NCBI GenBank assembly: GCA_964420395.1
Contig: CAYQTJ010000042.1
Location: 1-19,863, forward strand
Direction of reading: 5' to 3'
From: CAVSZB01 sp964420395
Lineage (GTDB): Bacteria > Krumholzibacteriota > Krumholzibacteriia > LZORAL124-64-63
DNA length: 19,863 nt
The position numbers and the translations under genes are program-made. Below, one piece after another: positions 13,544 to 19,863 of this stretch. The notes beneath the pieces were generated by a model that was not told the origin of the DNA, searched no databases, and was given only the letters and a program-made list of their open reading frames with translations. How positions within the stretch are numbered: the stretch's first letter is position 1; each line of letters begins with the position of its first letter.

Positions 13544-14956
13544 TCAGCCGGCCGCGGCGCGCGCCGGGCCGGCGGACGCCAGTTCCTGGTCGACGAGGGC
13601 CAGCAGCCGCGCCGTGCCGCCCGCGGTCGCGCCGAGGAGCGTGAGCAGGCTGATGGCCAGGCCGGCGCAGAACCACCAGTAGATCTCGTAGAGGTCCATG
13701 CCGAACAGCCCGAGCAGCAGCCGCACCCAGAGGAACCCTGCGGCCGCCCGGCAGACGACCAGCAGGAACTCCAGGTCCCGGTCGTGCAGCGCGAGCCGTC
13801 GTCGCAGCGCGGCCGGCAACCGCGGATCGCGCAGCGGGGCGAGCAGGGAGCGGCGCTGGGCCGCGAACGCCGCCCGCGCGCGGGCGTAGCCGCGTAGAAT
13901 GACCACCACGAGGAAGATGAAGACGGCCAGCCCCTGCACGCCGAGGTTCGTGCCGATCTCGAGATACAGGTTGTGCGTGTCCTGCACCCGCCCGAACTTC
14001 GCCATGCGCACCGCGGGGAACGAGGCCACCCCCACGCCGCCCGGGTTCTCCAGGAAGATCTGCCAGGCGTCCCGCAGGATCTCGGCGCGCTTGTCCTTGG
14101 AGTGCCCCTCCTTGTCCTCGCCGGTGATGCTCGTGAAGCGCTCCTTGTACTGCGAGGGGATGATCGCGATCGCCACCGCGCCGATCACCAGGGCGGTCAT
14201 CGCCCAGCGCCCCTTCTTCCGCGAGGTGATCCACCAGTAGAACAGGAATCCGACGAGGGCCACGTAGGCGGTGCGCGAGCCGGTGTAGATCACGCAGGTG
14301 ACCGCGGTGCCGAGCAGCAGCAGCAGCCCGCCGCGCTCCCAGTAGCGGCGCCAGACCGGCAGCAGGAAGACGGCGAACGGGATGGCCCCCATGGCCAGCC
14401 CGCCGAGGCTGTTGGGATGCTGGTAGATCGGCACCGACCCGTGCAGCCGCATCACCCCCTGGTTCTCCCACACCAGGCCGCCCGAGATCAGCCCGCGCAC
14501 CGACTCCTGGGTGATGAAGAGACAGGAGAAGAGGAACGCCAGCATGAACCAGCGCATGGCGCGGGGCGACTGGATCAGCACGGTCATGAAGAGGGTCAGG
14601 AAGGCGAACTTGATGACGCGATCGTAGAAGACGTCGTGAGCCAGCCGGGAATCGGCCGCGAACGGCACCTGCAGGAGCGTGGCGAAGAAGAGCAGCGTGA
14701 TGGCGATGAGGATGGGGCGGGCCCGCCCCAGCTGCACCGGCCGGGCCAGCAGCAGCCAGATGCACAGGACCGTCAGCAGCAGACCGAGCGTGAACTCGAT
14801 GCGGACGGCGGCGAAGATGGCGCGACGGGCGCCCAGCGAGATGTAGCGCGCCACCACGAAGAACAGGAACGGGGCCATGATCATCCAGTGGTGCTCGCGG
14901 TAGCGGGGCAGCCCGGGCTGCGCCGCGTCGCGCGGTTCCAGCGCCTCACCGGTCAC
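13544..14956 (-). CDS. O-antigen ligase / polymerase family membrane protein (Wzy_C, PF04932)
   Basis: This 470-residue protein has about ten to twelve hydrophobic segments and a large periplasmic-type loop. Family landmarks are QHPNSLGGLAMG (179-190), IYTGSRTAYVALVGF (223-237), the loop with DAWQIFLENPGGVGVASFP (296-314), and THNLYLEIGTNLGVQGL (327-343). The arginine in TGSRTA and the histidine in DTHN match the positions typically important for WaaL-type ligases and Wzy-type polymerases, which transfer undecaprenyl-diphosphate-linked glycans to lipid A core, to another glycan or to protein. Sequence alone does not separate ligase from polymerase. The GTG start at 14956 overlaps the end of the upstream glycosyltransferase by 11 bases, with a G-rich ribosome site directly upstream. 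Its position between a glycosyltransferase and wecB supports a role in surface-polysaccharide assembly. Confidence 0.9.
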   Translation of the reverse strand: MTGEALEPRDAAQPGLPRYREHHWMIMAPFLFFVVARYISLGARRAIFAAVRIEFTLGLLLTVLCIWLLLARPVQLGRARPILIAITLLFFATLLQVPFAADSRLAHDVFYDRVIKFAFLTLFMTVLIQSPRAMRWFMLAFLFSCLFITQESVRGLISGGLVWENQGVMRLHGSVPIYQHPNSLGGLAMGAIPFAVFLLPVWRRYWERGGLLLLLGTAVTCVIYTGSRTAYVALVGFLFYWWITSRKKGRWAMTALVIGAVAIAIIPSQYKERFTSITGEDKEGHSKDKRAEILRDAWQIFLENPGGVGVASFPAVRMAKFGRVQDTHNLYLEIGTNLGVQGLAVFIFLVVVILRGYARARAAFAAQRRSLLAPLRDPRLPAALRRRLALHDRDLEFLLVVCRAAAGFLWVRLLLGLFGMDLYEIYWWFCAGLAISLLTLLGATAGGTARLLALVDQELASAGPARAAAG

Positions 14957-16079
14957 GCCGCCCCCCTTCCGCGGCGCCGGCCGCCTCCGCGTAGGCCTCC
15001 CAGTACGCCGCCCCCATCCCGTCCAGCGTGTAGCGCGCCCGCTGCTCGGCCCGCGCGGCCCCGCCCAGGGCGCGTCCCCAGGCCGGTGCGGCCGCGAGCC
15101 GCGCGATCAGCGCGCGCAGCGCGTCGGCGTCGCCGGCGGGAAAGAGCGCGCCGGTGGCGCCGTCGCGCAGCACCTCGGCCAGCCCCCCCACGCGGGAGGC
15201 GAAGACCGGAGTGCCGCACGCCATCGCCTCGAGCAGCACGTAGGGCAGCCCCTCGTGGGATGACGGCATCAGCAGCGCGTCGCAGTGGGCGATCCAGCCG
15301 GTGGCGTCGGTCCGGAAGCCGTGCCAGCGCACCCGGTCGGCCACGCCGAGCGCCGCCGCCTCGCGCGCGAGCGCCTCCCGCAGCGGGCCCTCCCCCAGCA
15401 GGTGCAGCAGCACCGGTCGCGGCGCGTCCAGGCCGGCCAGCGCCCGCAGCGCCACCGGGATCCCCTTCACCGGGGTGAGCCGCCCCACGAGCGCGAGGTT
15501 GAGCGCGTCGGGGGGCAGCTGCGGCGGACGGGCCAGGGCGTCGCGGTCGAGCGGGTCGATGCCGTTGGGGATCGTCAGGCGCCGCAGGCCGGCGTGCCGG
15601 CCGTCGAAGTGCCGCCGCATGTCGTCGGTCACGTAGCAGACGACCGCCGCCGCCCCGCGGGTGGCCAGCCCGTCGAGCCCGTTGTTGAGGCGCGACTTGA
15701 GCCAGACGACCGGGTCGCCCCCCGCCGGCTCCACCCGGCCGTGCTCGGTCTTGACCACCGTCACGCCGGCCCGCCGCCGCGCCAGCGCGCAGGCGATCAT
15801 GGCTTTGTAGCCGTGGGCGTGCGCCACCGTGGCGCCCGCGGCGCGCAGCGCCGTCGCCAGGCGCCCGGCCAGCCCCGGGTCGTAGCGGTGACGCGCCGCC
15901 AGCACGGTGACCGCGAGGCCGCGCGCCCGCGCCTGCCGCGCCAGCTCGCCGTCCTGGAAGACCAGCAGCGGCGGTGGCGCGCCGTCGCGCCGCCGCCCGT
16001 ACTCGCCCAGGTCGAGCAGCTGCCGCTCCACCCCGCCGAAAAGCTCCCCGACGGAGCAGAGCGCCGGACGGACCGTCAC
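14946..16079 (-). CDS. Glycosyltransferase family 4 (GT-B, retaining)
   Basis: This 377-residue protein has the full GT4 pattern. GGVERQLLDL (15-24) is the N-terminal nucleotide/acceptor loop, followed by VAHAHGYKAMIACALAR (85-101). Next come TEHGR (111-115), IPNGID (170-175), VGRLTPVKG (198-206), LLGEGPLREAL (227-237), RVRWHGFRTD (249-258) and MPSSHEGLPYVLLEAMACGT (271-290). E276 and E284 of the last form the EX7E motif that binds the sugar nucleotide. Such enzymes add a hexose or similar sugar to a lipid-linked or saccharide acceptor on the cytosolic face of the membrane. Donor and acceptor are unknown. The GTG start at 16079 has GGGAGG six bases upstream. The gene heads the minus-strand operon with the ligase-like gene and wecB, and a promoter-like TATGAT lies 75 bases upstream. 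Confidence 0.94.
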   Translation of the reverse strand: MTVRPALCSVGELFGGVERQLLDLGEYGRRRDGAPPPLLVFQDGELARQARARGLAVTVLAARHRYDPGLAGRLATALRAAGATVAHAHGYKAMIACALARRRAGVTVVKTEHGRVEPAGGDPVVWLKSRLNNGLDGLATRGAAAVVCYVTDDMRRHFDGRHAGLRRLTIPNGIDPLDRDALARPPQLPPDALNLALVGRLTPVKGIPVALRALAGLDAPRPVLLHLLGEGPLREALAREAAALGVADRVRWHGFRTDATGWIAHCDALLMPSSHEGLPYVLLEAMACGTPVFASRVGGLAEVLRDGATGALFPAGDADALRALIARLAAAPAWGRALGGAARAEQRARYTLDGMGAAYWEAYAEAAGAAEGGRRDR

Positions 16080-16153
16080 GGGCAGCCTCCCGAAGCGCGC
16101 ATCGCCATCTCCACCCCCGTCCCGCCGCGCCGGTCGCCGGCGCCGGCCGGACC

Positions 16154-16159
16154 ATCATA
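16154..16159 (-). promoter_or_regulatory. Possible -10 box of the GT4-ligase-wecB operon
   Basis: TATGAT (five of six to consensus) is read on the minus strand 75 bases upstream of the GTG at 16079, in the 230-base divergent region. The expected -35 position is GC-only and does not match, so either an activator or another sigma factor would be needed. Confidence 0.3.
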
Positions 16160-16216
16160 AGGGCGATCCCGGCCCGCGGGCCAGCGCGCGACCGCCGCGG
16201 GCCGCGCAAACTCCTG

Positions 16217-16246
16217 TTGATTCTGCCTCAAGATGCCTGTGATATC
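16217..16246 (+). promoter_or_regulatory. Possible promoter of the kinase-ABC-nucleotidyltransferase operon
   Basis: TTGATT (16217-16222) and GATATC (16241-16246) are 18 bases apart, with TG one base before the -10. This is the most AT-rich stretch in the divergent region. A dyad TATCG-AG-CGATA (16243-16254) and an overlapping GAGC-GATA-GCTC (16247-16258) cover the predicted start, as an operator would. The rest of 16080-16309 shows no credible gene. Confidence 0.35.
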
Positions 16247-16309
16247 GAGCGATAGCTCAGGATCGGCCGCCCGCCCCCGCCCCGGGCGCGGGCCACGGCG
16301 TGGAGCGTG

Positions 16310-17155
16310 ATGGCGACCACCCTGCATTTCGGACCGGTTGCGCTGGCGTGGCGGTTCGACGCCGCCGACCCGCGCTGGGAGCCGTTCCTGGCTGCGTACG
16401 CCCCCTGGCTGGACGGCCGGCCGGGCGACCTGGTCGTGGAGGCGACGGTGGCCGGCGACGACGCGGCGCCCCCCCCTCTCCCCTCCTCGCTCTACCGGGC
16501 CCGCGAGGTCCGGGGGCGGGAGTTCGACCTCGGGGCGGGGCTGGTGCGCGGCGCGCTCGTGCGCGGCGACCTGTGCCGCTGCCGGATCCACCCGGTCCTG
16601 CTGCGCGGCGTCGGCCTGCGCGTGCTCGAGCAGTTCTTCTACCAGCTGTTCTACCAGACCGCCCTGGCGGTCGCCGGCACGGAGGCCGAGGCACCGTTCC
16701 TGCTGCACGGCTCGGCGGTCCTGGCCGCGGGCGGCGTGCAGGTGTTCTGCGGGCCCTCCGAGAGCGGCAAGTCGACCGCCGCCGGCCACGCCGGCCCGCG
16801 CGCCGTCCTGACCGACGAGTGCGTGGTGCTGACGCCGGTCGGCGGGGGGATGGACGCCGCCGGCAGCCCGGTCAACCCGTTCTGCGCGGCGCGCCGCCCC
16901 GGCAGCGGCCCGCTGGGCGGCCTCAACCTGATCGAGCAGGCGCCGGAGCACGCGCTGCTGCCGGTCGGGCGCGCCGAGGCGGTGCCGCGGCTGACCGCGG
17001 AGATCATGCTGCCGCTCGGCCTGCTCGAGACCGGCCTGGCGCGCGGCATGGCCCGCGCGCTGGACCGGGCCCTGCTGCTGTACGCCGGCGGGAAGGTGCG
17101 CCGGCTGCGCCTGCTGCCGGATCCCGGCTTCTGGCCGCTGCTCGAACCGGCGTGA
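16310..17155 (+). CDS. HPr kinase-like protein (HprK-related, P-loop)
   Basis: This 281-residue protein resembles the HPr-kinase C-terminal domain but lacks the classical HprK N-domain. It shows LLHGSAVLA (131-139, H133), the P-loop GPSESGKST (148-156) and VLTDECVVLTP (166-176), where D169-E170 replaces the usual Asp-Asp of HprK. The N-terminal 125 residues are a family-specific alpha/beta region. Related proteins occur as lasso-peptide kinases that phosphorylate a precursor peptide and in exopolysaccharide clusters of unknown role. No HPr is encoded nearby, so a sugar-PTS function is unlikely. The ATG at 16310 has GGAG at good spacing; a GTG at 16307 is too close to that site. A run of eight C lies at 16469-16476. 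It is first in an operon, 26 bases before the ABC exporter gene. Confidence 0.85.
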   Translation: MATTLHFGPVALAWRFDAADPRWEPFLAAYAPWLDGRPGDLVVEATVAGDDAAPPPLPSSLYRAREVRGREFDLGAGLVRGALVRGDLCRCRIHPVLLRGVGLRVLEQFFYQLFYQTALAVAGTEAEAPFLLHGSAVLAAGGVQVFCGPSESGKSTAAGHAGPRAVLTDECVVLTPVGGGMDAAGSPVNPFCAARRPGSGPLGGLNLIEQAPEHALLPVGRAEAVPRLTAEIMLPLGLLETGLARGMARALDRALLLYAGGKVRRLRLLPDPGFWPLLEPA

Positions 17156-17181
17156 CCGCGCCGCCGCCCGGAGAGGAGCCC

Positions 17182-19002
17182 GTGCAGACGACCCCGGCCA
17201 CCCCTGCCGCCGCGCCCGCCGTCCCGGCCGCCCCGCCGGGCCGCTCCGGCCTGCGGATCCTCGGGCCGTACGTCGCGCGGCTGCGCCACCACCGGCGCGA
17301 GGTGGCGCTGGTCCACCTGCTGATGCTCGCCTCCACCGCCTTCAGCCTGGCCATCCCGCTGCAGGCGGGGCGGTTCGTGGACGTGCTGGCCGGCCGCTTC
17401 CCGCCCGAGGCGCGCCTGTCCACCCTGGTCCTGGTGTGCGCCCTGCTCGCCGCGCAGCTCGCGGGGACCTTCCTCTCCACCGTCGTGTCCGAGCGGCTCG
17501 GCCTCGACTACATCTCGCGGCTGCGCAAGCGGCTGTTCGCCCACCTGCTCGAGCTGCCGAGCCTCTACTACGGCGACCAGCAGGGGGGCGACCTCTCCAC
17601 GCGGGTCACCTCGGACGTGGGGAGCGTCACCTACATCGCCACCGACGGCCTGGTCACGCTCGCCCGCGCCGCCATCACCCTGGTCGGCGCGGTCTGGCTG
17701 ATGCTGCGCCTCGATCCCGGTCTCACGCTCGTCATCGTGTCGGTCGTGCCGGCGACGATGCTGCTCGTCCACACCTTCGGCCGCCGCCTGCACAAGCTCG
17801 CGCGACGGATGTACGACGAGCTCGGCCGGATCAGCAACCACGTGCAGGAGGTGTCGGGCGCGATCCGCGTCATCAAGAGCTACAACAGCCAGGCGCACGA
17901 GGCGGCGCGCTTCGATCGCCTGGTCGACGGCTACCGCCACGCGGGGCTGCGGCGCGCCATCCTGTCGGCGGCCCTCGAGTCGGCCTCGCAGGTGTTGCTG
18001 TGGATCGCGCTGATCGTCGTGGTGGTGTACGGCTTCGCGCAGATGACGCGCGGCGCGACAACCCAGGGCGAACTGGTGGCCTTCTTCCTGCTGGCCTACC
18101 GCGTGGCGATGCCGGTCTCGGCCCTGACCACCCTCTACGCCTCGGCGCAGGGGGCGGTGGCGGCGGCCGGGCGGCTCGACGGCATCCTCGCCGTGCCGGC
18201 CGAGCGGCGCCGCGCCGGGTCGCCCCGCCCGCAGTTCGCCTGCCGGGGCGAGCTGGCCCTGGAGGGGGTCTCGTTCGGCTACGGCGACCGTCCGGTCCTG
18301 CGCGACATCAGCACCCGCATCGCGGCCGGCGAGTGGATCGGCGTGGTCGGGCCGTCGGGCGCCGGCAAGACCACCCTCACCGGCCTGCTGCTGCGCCTGT
18401 TCGACCCCGCCGCCGGGCGCCTCCTGCTCGACGGGCGCCCGTTCGACAGCTACGACCTGACCGACCTGCGCGGGCAGATCGCCTACGTCTCGCAGGATCC
18501 GGTGCTGTACGACCTGTCGATCGGCGACAACATCCGCTTCGGACTGGCCGACGCCTCCGACGAGGAGGTGCGCCTGGCCGCGCGCCGCGCGCACGCCCTG
18601 GAGTTCATCGAGCAGCTGCCGGAGCGGTTCGGCACCCGCTGCGGCGAACGGGGACAGCGCCTGAGCGGCGGCGAGCGCCAGCGCATCACCCTGGCCCGCG
18701 CCTTCCTGCGCAACCCGCGCATCCTGCTCCTCGACGAGCCGACCTCCGCGCTCGACGCCCGCGCCGAGGAGGCGGTGCACGCGGCGCTGCAGGCCCTGAT
18801 GGAGGGGCGCACCGCGATCGTGATCGCGCACCGCCTCTCGACCGTGCGCGATCTCGACCGGCTGCTGGTCCTGTCGCACGGGCGCCTCGTGGAGGAGGGG
18901 AGCCACGCCGAGCTGCTCGCGCGCGACGGGCTCTACGCCGGCCTGTACCGCCTCCAGCACGGGCGCGACGCCGCGTCCGCCCCCCGGACGAACGGACTGT
19001 GA
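17182..19002 (+). CDS. ABC exporter half-transporter (six-TM domain fused to ATPase)
   Basis: This 606-residue protein has a transmembrane domain (about 38-330) with six hydrophobic helices and the ABC_membrane coupling-helix region (YYGDQQGGDLSTRVTSDV, 129-146), followed by a complete nucleotide-binding domain. That domain has Walker A GPSGAGKTT (390-398), Q-loop YVSQDP (Q438), signature LSGGERQ (494-500), Walker B ILLLDEP (514-520) and the H-loop histidine H550. It would act as a homodimer exporting a lipid-linked substrate or peptide, like MsbA or peptide exporters. It has no C39 peptidase domain, so any leader would be removed elsewhere. Residues 2-20 are an Ala/Pro-rich extension. I chose the GTG at 17182, with GAGAGGAG just upstream. 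A GTG at 17152 overlapping the kinase stop is a longer alternative with no better ribosome site. It is probably co-transcribed and co-functional with its kinase and nucleotidyltransferase neighbours. Confidence 0.93.
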   Translation: MQTTPATPAAAPAVPAAPPGRSGLRILGPYVARLRHHRREVALVHLLMLASTAFSLAIPLQAGRFVDVLAGRFPPEARLSTLVLVCALLAAQLAGTFLSTVVSERLGLDYISRLRKRLFAHLLELPSLYYGDQQGGDLSTRVTSDVGSVTYIATDGLVTLARAAITLVGAVWLMLRLDPGLTLVIVSVVPATMLLVHTFGRRLHKLARRMYDELGRISNHVQEVSGAIRVIKSYNSQAHEAARFDRLVDGYRHAGLRRAILSAALESASQVLLWIALIVVVVYGFAQMTRGATTQGELVAFFLLAYRVAMPVSALTTLYASAQGAVAAAGRLDGILAVPAERRRAGSPRPQFACRGELALEGVSFGYGDRPVLRDISTRIAAGEWIGVVGPSGAGKTTLTGLLLRLFDPAAGRLLLDGRPFDSYDLTDLRGQIAYVSQDPVLYDLSIGDNIRFGLADASDEEVRLAARRAHALEFIEQLPERFGTRCGERGQRLSGGERQRITLARAFLRNPRILLLDEPTSALDARAEEAVHAALQALMEGRTAIVIAHRLSTVRDLDRLLVLSHGRLVEEGSHAELLARDGLYAGLYRLQHGRDAASAPRTNGL

Positions 19003-19007
19003 CAGCC

Positions 19008-19863
19008 ATGCGCCTGCACCGCCGCCTGCCTCCCGACGCTGCCGAGCGCTACTTCCTGTCGCTGCTCGCGGCGCCGCGCCCCCCCGTGCCGCCGGAGGCG
19101 GGCGACCCGTTCTGGGCCGGCGTGCTCGACCTGGCCGCGCGGCACCGGCTGGGCGAGTTCCTGCACGCGCGGCGCGCCGGGGCGCTGCGGGCCGACTGGC
19201 CGGCCGCGGCCCGCGCGGCGGTGCGACGCTGGTACGGGGAGAACGCGCTGCGCAACGCCCGCTTCCACGTCGAGCTGACGCGGGTGGCGGCGGCCATGCG
19301 GGCGGACGGCCTCGCGCCGGTGCTGCTCAAGGGGGGGGCGCTGCTGCTGACCGTCTACGACGATCCGGCGGAGCGCCCGTTCGGCGACCTCGACCTGCTG
19401 GTGCGCCCCGACGAGCTGGACGGGGCCGCGGCGGTGATGCGGCGGCTCGGCTACCGGCTGGACGAGCGCTACCAGCCGGAGTCGTTCTACCGCGCGCACC
19501 ACTACCACCTCATCTTCCGCCACGCGGCGCACCCCTGGCTCTGCTTCGAGATCCACTGGGCCCTCTCCCTGCCGGTCATGGACGTGGCGTTCGATGCCGA
19601 AGGCCTGCGCCGGCGGGCACGGCCCGCCCGGCGCGACGGGCTGGAGATCCTGGTGCCGGCGCCGGGCGACGCGCTCCTTTTGCTGGCCCTGCACGCCGGG
19701 CTGAACCGCTTCGCCACGCTGGGCCAGATCCGCGACATGGCGGCGCTGGCCGAGGCCGACCGGGCGCCCGGCGCGGCCGGCGAGCTCTGGCAGGCGGCGC
19801 GGGCCGCCCGGCTGGCGGTGCCGCTGGCGACGGGCCTGCGCCTCGCGCGGCTGTTCGGCGGTC
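19008..19863 (+). CDS. Nucleotidyltransferase family protein (PF14907-like), truncated by right edge
   Basis: The frame is open to the right edge (285 codons visible). It has the pattern of the uncharacterised nucleotidyltransferase family found in lasso-peptide and polysaccharide clusters: VLLKGGALLLTVYDD (105-119), the metal-binding GDLDLLVRP (126-134, D127 and D129), a HYHLIF segment (165-170), FEIHW (180-184) and LALHAGLN (226-233). In this superfamily the two aspartates coordinate Mg for NMP transfer to a small molecule or peptide; the substrate here is unknown. The ATG at 19008 is six bases from the ABC stop. A GTG at 18999 overlapping that stop is in frame and possible. The ribosome site is weak, suggesting coupling. 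A run of eight G (19331-19338) encodes the KGG of the first motif. It belongs to the operon with the kinase and the exporter. Confidence 0.85.
   Translation, partial: MRLHRRLPPDAAERYFLSLLAAPRPPVPPEAGDPFWAGVLDLAARHRLGEFLHARRAGALRADWPAAARAAVRRWYGENALRNARFHVELTRVAAAMRADGLAPVLLKGGALLLTVYDDPAERPFGDLDLLVRPDELDGAAAVMRRLGYRLDERYQPESFYRAHHYHLIFRHAAHPWLCFEIHWALSLPVMDVAFDAEGLRRRARPARRDGLEILVPAPGDALLLLALHAGLNRFATLGQIRDMAALAEADRAPGAAGELWQAARAARLAVPLATGLRLARLFGG

Noticed and set aside
16233..16310. 25-residue ORF (MPVISSDSSG...) before the kinase as a RiPP precursor or leader peptide
   Set aside because: It ends at the kinase start (TGATG), which is attractive. However, it has no ribosome site, its start lies within the predicted promoter, and its second half is low-complexity Arg/Pro/Gly typical of non-coding GC-rich DNA.
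16300..17181. N-terminal extension of the ABC exporter frame across the kinase gene
   Set aside because: It is a shadow of the kinase gene; the GTG at 17182 follows GAGAGGAG and gives a normal-length exporter.
16651..18960. 769-codon minus-strand open frame opposite the kinase and ABC exporter genes
   Set aside because: Gln/Arg/Asp/His-rich shadow with no recognisable domain. It spans two well-supported sense genes and their junction.
1..19863. Mobile element, attachment site or CRISPR array
   Set aside because: No transposase or integrase motif, no regularly spaced direct repeats and no tRNA gene were found on reading the window.

Overview
The window is about 20 kb of very GC-rich bacterial DNA with strong G/C bias at third codon positions. 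It carries no rRNA, tRNA, CRISPR array, transposase or phage gene. I cannot assign a phylum. The secreted proteins, the many GT-C-type membrane proteins and the surface-polysaccharide genes fit a Gram-negative-type lineage with extensive cell-envelope chemistry, such as Krumholzibacteriota/Eisenbacteria-like or other GC-rich lineages; this is inference from general impression, not a search. Twelve complete genes and two edge-truncated genes are supported.

Left block (1-4799, all minus strand): DUF2079-family multi-membrane protein (2943-4799); secreted six-cysteine orphan (2228-2848); CPBP/CAAX membrane protease (1024-2046), coupled by an ATGA overlap to a GT-C-like membrane protein that runs off the left edge. 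The protease has the best promoter in the window and a 25-bp interrupted palindrome in its leader.

Central plus-strand block (4936-12338): two tandem, overlapping paralogues join an N-terminal membrane anchor, a GATase1-like fold and a divergent NodB/polysaccharide-deacetylase-like domain. They are followed by a secreted multidomain protein (IPT/TIG, jelly-roll, Ig-like) with its own promoter, a family-4-like glycosyltransferase and a class I methyltransferase.

Minus-strand polysaccharide operon (16079 to 12361): GT4 glycosyltransferase, O-antigen ligase/polymerase-like protein and WecB (UDP-GlcNAc 2-epimerase), tightly spaced or overlapping. It converges on the methyltransferase at a perfect 11-bp inverted repeat that spans both stop codons.

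Right plus-strand operon (16310 to edge): HPr-kinase-like protein, six-TM ABC exporter and PF14907-type nucleotidyltransferase (truncated by the edge). This trio recurs in lasso-peptide/RiPP and some exopolysaccharide clusters, so the decisive genes may lie just right of the window.

Taken together the region looks like a cell-surface glycan locus (sugar supply by WecB, assembly by two glycosyltransferases, ligation or polymerisation by the Wzy_C protein, modification by the methyltransferase and possibly the deacetylase pair) abutting a kinase-exporter-nucleotidyltransferase cassette. No initiating phosphoglycosyltransferase, Wzx flippase, Wzz/Wza or cognate regulator is visible, so the locus is incomplete here.
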